Of a DNA stretch of 49,374 nucleotides, positions 1 through 6,554 are shown in pieces. Source of the DNA: an uncultured Dysosmobacter sp. GTDB lineage: Bacteria; Bacillota; Clostridia; Oscillospirales; Oscillospiraceae. The stretch spans positions 1 to 49,374 of the forward strand of contig NZ_CANRKH010000021.1 in the NCBI RefSeq assembly GCF_947631165.1, read 5' to 3'. A model generated the notes under the pieces. That model was not told where the DNA came from and did not search any database. It worked only from the letters and a program-made list of their open reading frames with translations. Made by a program: the position numbers and the translations under genes. Numbering within the stretch: the first letter of the stretch is position 1; each line of letters opens with the position of its first letter.

Positions 1-74
1 GCATCTGCGGCGACCTGTTCAAGGTCACCCCGCTGCTGATCGAGGCCATCAAGGCTGCCAAGGCCGCGAAGTAA
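1..74 (+). CDS. etfA: Electron transfer flavoprotein alpha subunit, 3' end only
   Basis: Only the last 23 codons are in the window (first complete codon at base 3, TAA at 72-74). The visible end contains GDLFKVTPLLIEAIKAAK, which resembles the C-terminus of the ETF alpha chain (FAD-binding domain followed by a final helix usually written as GDL/VF-V-P-L-EA-K). ETF shuttles electrons between acyl-CoA or other flavin dehydrogenases and a quinone, ferredoxin or hydrogenase partner; in clostridia it often works with an acyl-CoA dehydrogenase. The operon lies outside the window, so the partner cannot be named. A strong terminator follows 13 bases after the stop, so this is the last gene of its operon. 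The call rests on a short stretch and is moderately sure. Confidence 0.7.
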   Translation, partial: ICGDLFKVTPLLIEAIKAAKAAK

Positions 75-87
75 GAAACAAGCAAAA

Positions 88-120
88 ACTCCCGAAGGAT
101 ATGTCCTTCGGGAGTTTTTT
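88..120. terminator. Bidirectional terminator between etfA and the XRE gene
   Basis: A 12-bp perfect stem (arms 88-99 and 104-115) with a TATG loop is followed by T6 on the plus strand and preceded by A5, so it can end transcription from both sides. The minus-strand XRE gene stops at 119, inside the T-run. Confidence 0.9.
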
Positions 121-364
121 AATCGTCATCTTCCAGCAGCCAGAGAGGCGAGACATCCAGTGCCTTTGCAAAAAAGTGGATCTCAAAATCCGGCACGACC
201 CGCGCGCCTGTCTCAATGCGGCTGATGGCCCGCTGTGTGATCTCCAGACCTTGCAGCTGGAGCTTGGCGGCCAACTGCTCCTGGGAGAGTCTAAGCTCTT
301 TTCTCCGAGCAAGGATGCGAGGCCCTGAACAATTATATTTTCCGTGATAGTCATACAGCTTCAT
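119..364 (-). CDS. Small XRE-family helix-turn-helix regulator
   Basis: An 81-residue protein that is essentially one Cro/C1-type HTH domain (about residues 14-75), with the usual order RILARRKELRLSQEQLAAKL, then a recognition region around ITQRAISRIETG and the closing ALDVSPLWLLEDD. Such one-domain proteins bind DNA as dimers in the cytoplasm; no target can be read from the sequence. The first in-frame ATG is at 376 (four residues longer, MGCV), but relatives of this type usually begin directly with MxLYxYxGK, so 364 is preferred. Neither start has a good ribosome site, which suggests weak expression or a leaderless message. It converges on etfA and shares its terminator. Confidence 0.8.
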   Translation of the reverse strand: MKLYDYHGKYNCSGPRILARRKELRLSQEQLAAKLQLQGLEITQRAISRIETGARVVPDFEIHFFAKALDVSPLWLLEDDD

Positions 365-466
365 AACGCAACCCATTTTTAGTCTAAAGATGAGTATTTA
401 CAGCTTGACGTTATCATATGAGTTGCTGTAATATTATTTGAAAGATGACTAAAGGCGGAGAGAAAT

Positions 467-655
467 ATGACAGAGTTTTGTGTGGACTGTTGGAATCGGA
501 TCAACCATCTCCAAAAAACAGAAAAGGATTACATACTGTCGAAGGAACTAGACCTGTGCAAGGGATGCGGAAAATTCCGGCATGTGATTGTGCGAGAAAG
601 GATGGGCTTTTGGAGCGGCTTCTTAAATGAATACGAGAAAACGGCTGACGCATAG
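467..655 (+). CDS. Zinc-ribbon-like microprotein (CxxC...CxxC)
   Basis: A 62-residue protein with one CxxC near the N-terminus (C5-V-D-C8) and a second in the middle (LCKGCGK), separated by about 25 residues. This spacing is typical of small treble-clef or zinc-ribbon proteins that are common and uncharacterised in Clostridia. The start at 467 is supported by GGCGGAG six to twelve bases upstream. The stop codon lies in the loop of a terminator shared with trmO, which is transcribed from the other side. No function is assigned; a nucleic-acid-binding or chaperone-like role would be a guess. Confidence 0.7.
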   Translation: MTEFCVDCWNRINHLQKTEKDYILSKELDLCKGCGKFRHVIVRERMGFWSGFLNEYEKTADA

Positions 656-669
656 TCAGTCGTTTTTTC
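641..669. terminator. Shared terminator between the zinc-ribbon gene and trmO
   Basis: A 9-bp stem (641-649 with 655-663, one G-T pair) is flanked by A-rich sequence on the left and T6 on the right. It overlaps the stop codons of both converging genes. Confidence 0.75.
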
Positions 670-1333
670 TCTCAATGGATTTCACGGTCAGCCGGTTCCC
701 ATCCACAGAAAATTTCACTTCCAGCCCGGCGAAGATGAATCCATAGACCCGTTCCGGGTCATCCTGATAGCGGGGCCGGGGGTCCTGGGCCAGCACGCCC
801 CGCAGGGCCTCCGCCCGCTCCGCCGGGACGCGGGAGAGCAGGTTCCGGGGAATGACCACCTCCAGCGTCTCTCCGGCGGGGACGGCGGCAAAGCCGCCCG
901 CCGCCTCTGGGTGGCAGTCGGCATAGGGGAGGTAGGGCTTGATGTCCAGGATCGGCGTGCCGTCCATCAGGTCCGCTCCCCGGACCCGCAGCACCGGCCC
1001 GTATTCCGATGTCTGCTCCACGCCCGCCAGCCTGACGGAGGACAGGGCGATGGGATTGGGCCGGAAGGGGGAGCGGGTCGCGAATACTCCCATCCGCCGG
1101 TTGCCGCCCAGCCGGGGCGGCCGCACGGTGGGGGACCAGGTCTCCCGCGCCGCTTGGTCAAAGACCCACACCAGCCACAGGTGGGAAAAGTCCTCCAATC
1201 CCCGCAGGGCGTCGGGATTCCGGTATTCCGGCTCAAAAATCACCGTGGCCTCCAGGGCGTCCACCAGCCCGCTCTGCCGGGGCACGCCGAATTTGGTGGC
1301 AAAATCACTGTGCATCCGGGCGATGACCCGCAT
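656..1333 (-). CDS. trmO: TrmO-type tRNA (N6-threonylcarbamoyladenosine-37) methyltransferase
   Basis: A 225-residue protein of the TrmO/YaeB (TsaA) family, which uses S-adenosylmethionine to methylate t6A37 of some tRNAs reading ACN codons. It acts in the cytoplasm as a beta-barrel enzyme. The N-terminal beta-barrel domain is clear: FATKFGVPRQSGLV, then the LEDFSHLWLVWVF and FATRSPFRPNPIALSSVRL signatures, then DLMDGTPILDIKPYLPYAD. A C-terminal part (about residues 145-225) with YQDDPERVYGF matches the small domain of longer TrmO proteins. A start at 1351 is possible, but GGCGGAGG lies eight bases before the ATG at 1333 and family members start here, so 1333 is preferred. Confidence 0.9.
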   Translation of the reverse strand: MRVIARMHSDFATKFGVPRQSGLVDALEATVIFEPEYRNPDALRGLEDFSHLWLVWVFDQAARETWSPTVRPPRLGGNRRMGVFATRSPFRPNPIALSSVRLAGVEQTSEYGPVLRVRGADLMDGTPILDIKPYLPYADCHPEAAGGFAAVPAGETLEVVIPRNLLSRVPAERAEALRGVLAQDPRPRYQDDPERVYGFIFAGLEVKFSVDGNRLTVKSIERKND

Positions 1334-1431
1334 GGAAAACGCCTCCGCCATATGTCAAGCCTCATTTCCTCTCGTTTTCTTCCATTATACAGAAAACGGC
1401 ACGAAAAGAAACCCCCAACGCACAAAAACCG

Positions 1432-1463
1432 CGGGACCCCAGCGGCTGCCGGAGTCCCGTTTT
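1432..1463 (-). terminator. Terminator downstream of the lipoprotein gene
   Basis: Arms CGGGAC (1432-1437) and GTCCCG (1454-1459) enclose a GC-rich loop; on the minus strand the hairpin is followed by a CGGTTTTT run. It is weaker than the other terminators here because of the long loop. Confidence 0.5.
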
Positions 1464-1473
1464 AAGAAAGCAC

Positions 1474-1833
1474 TTAAAACATGCTGCCAGACCGCTGGCG
1501 AGCGGTATTGTCGCCGGTCAGGGCGTCGCCGGCGTCGTCGATGGCGTCCTTGGCGTCCTCGACGCCGTCGGTGATCGCGTCGCCAATTGCGGAGCCGCCG
1601 TTTTCACCGGTCTGGCCGTTGTTTTCGCCGAGCTGGCCGTTGTTCTGGCTGTTGTTCTCGCCGGTCTGGCCGTTGTTTTCGCCAAGCTGGCCATTGTTCT
1701 CACCAGTCTGGCCGCTGCTCTGGCTGCTGTTTTCGCCGGACTGGCTGCTGCCCTGCTGCTTGTCGCCGCCGCAGGCTGTCAGCGAAAACACCAGCAGCAA
1801 AGCGGTCAGCAAGAGCGTCAGACTTCTCTTCAC
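1474..1833 (-). CDS. Small lipoprotein with Asn/Gly/Gln/Glu-rich repeats
   Basis: A 119-residue secreted lipoprotein. It has a charged N-terminus (MKRS), a hydrophobic stretch and the lipobox LTAC with the lipidated Cys at 21. Residues about 35-78 are a low-complexity repeat built from NNGQxGE units, and the C-terminal part (about 80-110) is a short acidic amphipathic segment (AIGDAITDGVEDAKDAIDDAGD). The start is GTG at 1833, supported by AAAGGAGG eight bases upstream. The product should sit on the outer face of the membrane. It is not a recognised enzyme; the repeat looks like a flexible spacer. The repeat DNA is itself repetitive, so copy number may vary between strains. Confidence 0.7.
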   Translation of the reverse strand: MKRSLTLLLTALLLVFSLTACGGDKQQGSSQSGENSSQSSGQTGENNGQLGENNGQTGENNSQNNGQLGENNGQTGENGGSAIGDAITDGVEDAKDAIDDAGDALTGDNTARQRSGSMF

Positions 1834-2157
1834 GTTGTTTTCCTCCTTTTGCGGGGATGGAAAGTGCGCGATACCCAGTTCCTATTGTCTCCGGTTGGAG
1901 AAACGTCAGCCGCGGAACTTTCTTCCAGGTGGGGAAAATGCCCTGAAAAACGCCAAAATCGACCAGAGCGGGCATATTTTTAGCGCAGAGTGGTATAAAC
2001 TGCCAAAAAGGGGATACCCTTCCAAATAAATTTATAAAATGTTTGTGAAATTCGCCGTTGACGGGATGGGGAAAACCCGGTATGATAGTATCAGTATTGT
2101 AAGTTGCTGTCTATTTGATTTGACTTTCGATATTGTGTAGAAAAGGAGCGTTGTATC
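1834..2157. other. Intergenic region upstream of HPr
   Basis: This 324-base gap separates divergent genes. It holds the clear HPr promoter near its right end. The left part is moderately AT-rich and shows no gene, repeat or obvious promoter for the lipoprotein. Confidence 0.5.
2058..2086 (+). promoter_or_regulatory. Sigma-A promoter of the HPr gene
   Basis: TTGACG (2058-2063) and TATGAT (2081-2086) are separated by exactly 17 bases, giving a near-consensus promoter about 70 bases upstream of the HPr start. Confidence 0.85.
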
Positions 2158-2421
2158 ATGTATACACAGGAGATCACCATCAATAACGAAGTAGGTCTGC
2201 ATGCCCGCCCCGCCACATTTTTCATCCAGAAGGCCAACGAGTTCAAGAGCGGCATCTGGGTCGAGAAGGAAGACCGCCGTGTGAATGCCAAGAGCCTGCT
2301 GGGCGTTCTGTCCCTGGGCATCGTGAAGGGCACCGCGATCACCCTGATCGCTGACGGGAGCGATGAGAAGGAAGCTGTCGCCGCTCTGACGGAGCTGGTG
2401 AACGATAATTTCGGCGAATAA
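2158..2421 (+). CDS. ptsH: Phosphocarrier protein HPr (HPr/Crh family)
   Basis: An 87-residue HPr. It carries phosphate from enzyme I to sugar-specific EIIA proteins and, in Firmicutes, is also phosphorylated on Ser46 by HPr kinase to act with CcpA in catabolite control. Both key residues are present in their canonical positions: His15 in GLHARPA and Ser46 in NAKSLLGVLSLG. Having His15 argues for HPr rather than Crh, which lacks it. The gene stands alone with its own strong promoter and terminator and is not next to ptsI. GGAG lies a little upstream of the ATG. In clostridia an isolated HPr gene next to uvrC is a familiar arrangement; the functional link is unclear. Confidence 0.93.
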   Translation: MYTQEITINNEVGLHARPATFFIQKANEFKSGIWVEKEDRRVNAKSLLGVLSLGIVKGTAITLIADGSDEKEAVAALTELVNDNFGE

Positions 2422-2441
2422 GTAAAAAAGGCGTTCTGAGG

Positions 2442-2468
2442 GGCGGTTCCGCTTGGGACCGCCTTTTT
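2442..2468 (+). terminator. Terminator after HPr
   Basis: A 9-bp stem (2442-2450 with 2455-2463, one G-T pair), a GCTT loop and T5 follow the HPr stop by about 20 bases. Confidence 0.9.
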
Positions 2469-2567
2469 CTGTTGCGCGGAGGCCGCGCCTGTGCTATACT
2501 GGGAAAAATTTAAGGTGCCCTGGCGAAACGCCGGACCGCCATACCGTTTTGAAGGGAGGAAAGCTCC

Positions 2568-4397
2568 GTGACCCGTGAGGAATTGAAGGAAAAGGCCAAC
2601 GATCTGCCGCTGCTGCCGGGGGTCTATCTGATGATGGACAAAACCGGAAAGGTCATCTATGTTGGCAAGGCGAAAAAACTGAAAAACCGGGTCAGCCAGT
2701 ATTTTCAGGACAGCGCCTCCCACACCGCTAAGACCCGGCAGATGGTGAGCCAGGTGGACCACTTCGACACCATCTTCGTCTCCAGCGAGTTTGAGGCCCT
2801 GGTGCTGGAGAACTCCCTCATCAAGCGCCACAGCCCTAAGTACAACATCCTGCTGAAGGACGACAAGGGCTATCCCTTCGTCCGCCTCTCCCGGGGACCA
2901 TACCCCCGCTTCACCATGGTCAATAGGTGCGCCGGAGACGGGGCGAGGTATTTTGGCCCCTTCGGCGGCCGGTTCGAGACCCGCCAGGCCCTGGACGCGG
3001 TGTTTTCCGCCCTGCGGCTGCCCACCTGCAATCGGAAATTCCCCCGGGACATCGGGGCGGAGCGGCCCTGCCTGAACTTCCACATGGGCCGGTGCGACGG
3101 CTTCTGCCGCCCGGACATGACGGCGGAGGAGTACGACCGCCGCATCCGTCAGGCCTGCCAGATGCTGGAGGGAAAGAGCAAGCAGCTCCTGCGGGACATG
3201 ACCGCCGAGATGGAGGCGGAGGCGGAGGCTCTGCGGTTCGAACAGGCGGCGCTGCTGCGGGACCGCATCAACGCCATCAGCGCCCTGGCGAAAAAGCAGA
3301 CGGTCATTGCCGGCCTCTGCGCCGACACGGACATCTGGGGCGTCTGCAAGGGCGCGGGCAAGTGCTGCTACGCCATCCTCCACATGGAGGAGGGGAACCT
3401 GACAGGCCGGGAGACGGAGCTGTTCACCGCTCCCATCGAGGAGACGGAGGCGGAGATGCTCTCCGCCCTGACGGCCCAGTATTATCTGCCCCGGGCGATC
3501 CTGCCCCACGAGATCCTGCTGCCCACAGAGACCGAGGGCTACTGTGAGAACCTCTCAGAGGTCCTAACGAAGCGGGCGGGCCATAAGGTTTGGGTCCACG
3601 TCCCCCAGCGGGGGGAGAAGGCGGACCTTCGAGATATGGCCTGCCGCAACGCAGCCGAGGAAGCGGAGAGGGCCACCACCGCTGAGGAGCGCACCGCCCA
3701 CACCCTGGAGCTGCTGGGAAAAATGCTGGACCTGTCTGCGCCGCCCAAGCGGATGGAGTCCTTCGATATCTCCAACACCGGCAAGAGCGACATCGTGGCC
3801 TCCATGGTGGTGTACAGCGGGACCCGGCCCCTGAAGAGTGCCTACCGGCGGTTCCGCATCCAGTCCCTGGCAGGCCATCCCGACGACTACGCCTCCATGC
3901 AGGAGGTGCTGCGCCGCCGTCTCCAGCGGGCCGCCGGCGGGGACGAGAAGTTCCTGCCCCTGCCGGACGTGTTTTTGATCGACGGCGGCGTGACCCATGC
4001 CAACGCCGCTCTGGCGGTGGCGCGGGAGTTCAGCTGCGCCGTTCCCATCTTCGGCATGGTGAAGGACGACCGCCACCGCACCCGGGCTCTGGTGACACCG
4101 GACGGTCGGGAGATCGGCATCGTGAACAATCCGGCGGTGTTCTCCCTCATCGGTCAGATCCAGGAGGAGACCCACCGCTTCGCCATCACCTACCACCATG
4201 AGAGCCACACCAGGAGCGCCATGAAGTCCGCCCTGGACGGCATCCCCGGCGTGGGACCCAAGCGGCAGGCGGACCTGCGGAAGCGGTTCGGGACCATCAG
4301 GGCCATCCGTGAGGCGGACGTGGAGGCTCTGTCCGCCGTGGTGCCCCGAAGCGCGGCGGAGGCGGTGTGGGAGCATTTTCATCCGCGGGAGACGTGA
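2568..4397 (+). CDS. uvrC: UvrABC excinuclease subunit C
   Basis: A 609-residue UvrC, the full usual length. It makes the 3' and 5' incisions around bulky DNA lesions after UvrA/UvrB loading. Domains in order: GIY-YIG nuclease (about residues 14-95, LPGVYLMMDKTGKVIYVGKA), a Cys-rich region, the UVR motif that contacts UvrB (about 195-230), an RNase-H-like nuclease domain (about 360-530, with FDISNTGKSDIVASMVV and FLIDGGVTH) and C-terminal helix-hairpin-helix repeats (GIPGVGPKRQADL). Four cysteines at 154, 168, 176 and 180 match the ligands of the [4Fe-4S] cluster reported in E. coli UvrC. The start is GTG with GGGAGG upstream. The gene follows HPr but has its own leader, so co-transcription is only possible by read-through. 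Confidence 0.96.
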   Translation: MTREELKEKANDLPLLPGVYLMMDKTGKVIYVGKAKKLKNRVSQYFQDSASHTAKTRQMVSQVDHFDTIFVSSEFEALVLENSLIKRHSPKYNILLKDDKGYPFVRLSRGPYPRFTMVNRCAGDGARYFGPFGGRFETRQALDAVFSALRLPTCNRKFPRDIGAERPCLNFHMGRCDGFCRPDMTAEEYDRRIRQACQMLEGKSKQLLRDMTAEMEAEAEALRFEQAALLRDRINAISALAKKQTVIAGLCADTDIWGVCKGAGKCCYAILHMEEGNLTGRETELFTAPIEETEAEMLSALTAQYYLPRAILPHEILLPTETEGYCENLSEVLTKRAGHKVWVHVPQRGEKADLRDMACRNAAEEAERATTAEERTAHTLELLGKMLDLSAPPKRMESFDISNTGKSDIVASMVVYSGTRPLKSAYRRFRIQSLAGHPDDYASMQEVLRRRLQRAAGGDEKFLPLPDVFLIDGGVTHANAALAVAREFSCAVPIFGMVKDDRHRTRALVTPDGREIGIVNNPAVFSLIGQIQEETHRFAITYHHESHTRSAMKSALDGIPGVGPKRQADLRKRFGTIRAIREADVEALSAVVPRSAAEAVWEHFHPRET

Positions 4398-4726
4398 TTT
4401 CGGTGTGGCGGAGATCGTCTTAATGGGCCGATGTGGGCATCAGCCTCTACAGGTTACCCGGACGGACTTGGCCAAATAGAAAAAAGCCCGCTGAAGGGCG
4501 GCACTTCATAAGGAAGTGCCGCCCTTTCCGCTGTTTTTTAGTTGGGGTGATAGGGGAACCCTTCTCGGCGCACGGTGCCGCCCGCTTTTGGGGTGCCCGC
4601 GGCAGCACAAAAGCTATGCTCGCTGCATTATGAGACAGGAGATTGAGGACTGCGGGTGAAGTAGGGCTATCCCAAAAAGCGTAAAAAGAAACCGGTACAG
4701 GAATATCCGTGGCTCCTTATATCGCT
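4398..4726. other. Intergenic region after uvrC
   Basis: This 329-base gap between converging genes contains one strong hairpin (next entry). The remainder (about 4540-4720) has short ORFs only; none has a convincing ribosome site or similarity that can be recognised by eye. Confidence 0.4.
4496..4541 (+). terminator. Strong hairpin/terminator downstream of uvrC
   Basis: A 12-bp perfect stem (4496-4507 with 4513-4524) is followed by TTT and, after a short CCGCTG gap, by T6. It is preceded by A6, so it may work from both directions. It lies about 100 bases after the uvrC stop. Confidence 0.7.
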
Positions 4727-5278
4727 TTACATCCCTCGGATAGCATTTTCGTACAATCGCTCTGTAAAATCCGCCACTTGGTCAATGGGCGTTTCCATTC
4801 CTCCGCTTACCCACTGTGTCAAAATGCCGCTGCATCCATGGGCCAAAAAATAGTAAAGATATTCCTGCTCTTGCAAAGACAGATGTTCAAATTTCTGATG
4901 TAAAGCAACGGCAGATCCCTGATAACAGAGTATGATCAGCCGCTCTAAAAACCGACGGTCGCCATTCTCGGAAAACAGGGCTTGATATAAAGCAATGTTT
5001 CCCTTCATCTTCTCCATAATGACAAGGAAATTCTCTTTGATCCCCTTGGTGGAGGACTGTCCCAATTTTTCCATCAGGTCGGTCAGAAATTCTTCCTCGA
5101 TCTGATCCATCAAGTCGTAGGGATCATTGTAATAGCGGTAAAAAGTGGCCCGGTTAATTTCGGCCCGGTCACAGATCGCCTTCACCGTTACCCGCTTTAA
5201 CGGCATTTCCTTCAGCAGTTCTGCGAATTGCTGTTTAATGATCATCTTCGTGTATCGGACGCGTGCATCAGACGCCAT
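4727..5278 (-). CDS. TetR/AcrR-family transcriptional regulator
   Basis: A 183-residue regulator. Residues about 8-52 form the N-terminal HTH (YTKMIIKQQFAELLKEMPLK then VTVKAICDRAEINRATFYRYY), ending in the very typical TFYRYYNDPYDLMDQIEEE. The rest is an all-helical ligand or dimerisation domain of the kind found in DhaS-like clostridial TetR proteins. GGGG lies about eight bases before the ATG. It is divergently transcribed from two microprotein genes that share the 185-base control region, so repression of that promoter and of its own gene is likely. The ligand cannot be inferred. Confidence 0.9.
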   Translation of the reverse strand: MASDARVRYTKMIIKQQFAELLKEMPLKRVTVKAICDRAEINRATFYRYYNDPYDLMDQIEEEFLTDLMEKLGQSSTKGIKENFLVIMEKMKGNIALYQALFSENGDRRFLERLIILCYQGSAVALHQKFEHLSLQEQEYLYYFLAHGCSGILTQWVSGGMETPIDQVADFTERLYENAIRGM

Positions 5279-5311
5279 AAAAAATTTCCCCTTTTCAACA
5301 CATATGAAGAA

Positions 5312-5343
5312 AATGTTTCACAGCTAACGAAAACAAAAACATT
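5312..5343. promoter_or_regulatory. Inverted repeat in the tetR/microprotein control region
   Basis: AATGTTT (5312-5318) and AAACATT (5337-5343) are perfect inverted arms separated by 18 bases, just upstream of the microprotein promoter. A second inverted pair, CTCCG (5401-5405) with CGGAG (5418-5422), lies downstream of that promoter. Either could be an operator for the adjacent TetR protein; this is inference from position. Confidence 0.35.
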
Positions 5344-5348
5344 GCTGA

Positions 5349-5377
5349 TTGAACATTTCCAATGACAATACTATACT
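5349..5377 (+). promoter_or_regulatory. Sigma-A promoter of the microprotein pair
   Basis: TTGAAC (5349-5354) and TATACT (5372-5377) with a 17-base spacer. It starts transcription about 80 bases before the first microprotein. Confidence 0.75.
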
Positions 5378-5463
5378 ACAATCACGAAAGATAAGCAACG
5401 CTCCGTTGAATAACTTTCGGAGAATAACTAATACCACATTCTGCTTTGAAAGGAGACTTCTGT

Positions 5464-5619
5464 ATGTCGAAATTCCTGCTGGTTCCCATTATCATGGTCT
5501 GCGCCCTGGTGGGCACCGCCGGTATCCTCAAGCTGCTCCAAAAAATCTTCCCCAACGGCGTTCCCCACGACCCCATCACCAAGAAGATCGAAGCGTTTCT
5601 AAAGAAAGGAGATGCGTAA
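5464..5619 (+). CDS. Single-span membrane microprotein A (51 aa)
   Basis: A 51-residue protein. A hydrophobic segment at about residues 4-22 (FLLVPIIMVCALVGTAGIL) is followed by a basic amphipathic stretch and a polar tail ending in KKIEAFLKKGDA. It has a good ribosome site (AAGGAG eight bases before the ATG) and its own promoter upstream. The next gene starts two bases after its stop and is a paralogue: both share the N-terminal pattern K-(F/L)-LLVP-(I/V)-IM-x-CA and a Cys at residue 13. The arrangement beside a TetR gene suggests regulated expression. Function unknown; a small membrane peptide, a modulator of a larger membrane protein or a toxin-like peptide are all possible. The Cys context (IMVC) is only a poor lipobox. 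Confidence 0.7.
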   Translation: MSKFLLVPIIMVCALVGTAGILKLLQKIFPNGVPHDPITKKIEAFLKKGDA

Positions 5620-5620
5620 T

Positions 5621-5767
5621 ATGCTGAAGCTCCTTTTGGTCCCGGTGATCATGGCTTGCGCCGCAGGCGGTACCATCGGCATGATCAAGGCCATCAAAAA
5701 GTTTGCTCCCGATCAATTCCCGAAAGAGGCCGAAGAGAAGCAGGCGCATATGCCCGTGGGGGAATAG
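5621..5767 (+). CDS. Single-span membrane microprotein B (48 aa), paralogue of A
   Basis: A 48-residue protein with a hydrophobic segment at residues 3-22 (KLLLVPVIMACAAGGTIGMI) followed by KAIKKFAPDQFPKEAEEK and a short polar tail. The ribosome site AAGGAG lies inside the end of gene A, ten bases before the ATG, so the two are translationally linked. Cys13 and the LLVP-IM-CA pattern are shared with microprotein A, showing a tandem duplication that has since diverged in the tail. A terminator follows about 48 bases after the stop. No known family is recognised. Confidence 0.7.
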   Translation: MLKLLLVPVIMACAAGGTIGMIKAIKKFAPDQFPKEAEEKQAHMPVGE

Positions 5768-5814
5768 AAGAATAGATCATACAATGCGGCAAAAGGAAAT
5801 AACGCAGACATCTG

Positions 5815-5850
5815 TCGCCCGGTAGGCCTACGGCCCACCGGGCGATTTTT
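5815..5850 (+). terminator. Terminator of the microprotein operon
   Basis: A 9-bp perfect stem (5815-5823 with 5837-5845) followed by T5. Confidence 0.85.
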
Positions 5851-5963
5851 GTCGCTTTTTGCCTGGAAGTGGGACAAACCCGCTTTCACCGTCGGGCGCC
5901 GCAGTCCTCTGATATATCGGCTTTCCTTGCAATCCAATCACAATCAGTTGATTTTACAAAAAG

Positions 5964-6003
5964 TTTTGGGAGGAACTTCCTTACGAAGTCCCTCCCAAAA
6001 GCA
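5964..6003 (-). terminator. Terminator of the minus-strand membrane protein/LTA synthase operon
   Basis: Arms 5964-5979 and 5985-6000 form a 16-bp stem with one mismatch; A5 on the left gives a T-run on the minus strand. Confidence 0.8.
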
Positions 6004-6038
6004 GGCTTTTTGTTTCCTTAATAGAACGCGGCAGCATT

Positions 6039-6554
6039 TCACGAAAAGAACCGCTTTCGCAGCTTCCGGCACCAAAGATCCGTCAGCCTGCCCAGCACCA
6101 GATCCAGCAGCAAAAACACCAGATTTCCCATCGCCAACAGGACTGCGTTCATCAGGAGGGAGGTCCCCGTCAGATCCGCCGTCAGCCCCATGAGCCGCAG
6201 AAGCAGGCCGTACAGCATCAGGATCACGGCATTGCATACCACCAGCTTGCATACCAGCCGCAAAATTCGAGAGGGAATACGGGCGATCCATGGCCGCAGG
6301 AGGGGATACCACCCAAAGCCCGCGTATACCAGCGCAAGCTCCCGGTCCGGCACCAGCAGCAACGCCAGCAGCGATGCCGCCGCATAGGCCGTCCCGGCGG
6401 CCTTGGGGCCGTATTCCTCCAGCACCGGAAGCAGCGCTGCCATGGCCAGCACCGGCGCGGCGAAGGTGCCGATCCCGATGGCGCCGCCCAGCAGCAGCAC
6501 CACTGCCGCCAGGGCGGTCAGCAGGCCGCACAGGGCCATTTGACGGCTCTTCAT
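6039..6554 (-). CDS. Small polytopic membrane protein, ECF S-component-like
   Basis: A 171-residue very hydrophobic protein with about five to six membrane segments. The opening (MKSRQMALCGLLTALAAVVLLLG) looks like the start of ECF-transporter S components, and the middle (LVYAGFGWYPLLRP, then ILRLVCKLVVCN) matches a clostridial family of small membrane proteins whose substrate is unknown. The ATG at 6554 overlaps the TGA of the upstream LTA-synthase-like gene, so the two are coupled; a TTG directly before it is less likely. No ATPase partner is nearby, so a transporter role would need a shared EcfT/A module elsewhere. Confidence 0.65.
   Translation of the reverse strand: MKSRQMALCGLLTALAAVVLLLGGAIGIGTFAAPVLAMAALLPVLEEYGPKAAGTAYAAASLLALLLVPDRELALVYAGFGWYPLLRPWIARIPSRILRLVCKLVVCNAVILMLYGLLLRLMGLTADLTGTSLLMNAVLLAMGNLVFLLLDLVLGRLTDLWCRKLRKRFFS

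Noticed and set aside
4433..4633. Short ORF after uvrC
   Set aside because: No ribosome site, it spans a terminator hairpin, and has no recognisable protein features.
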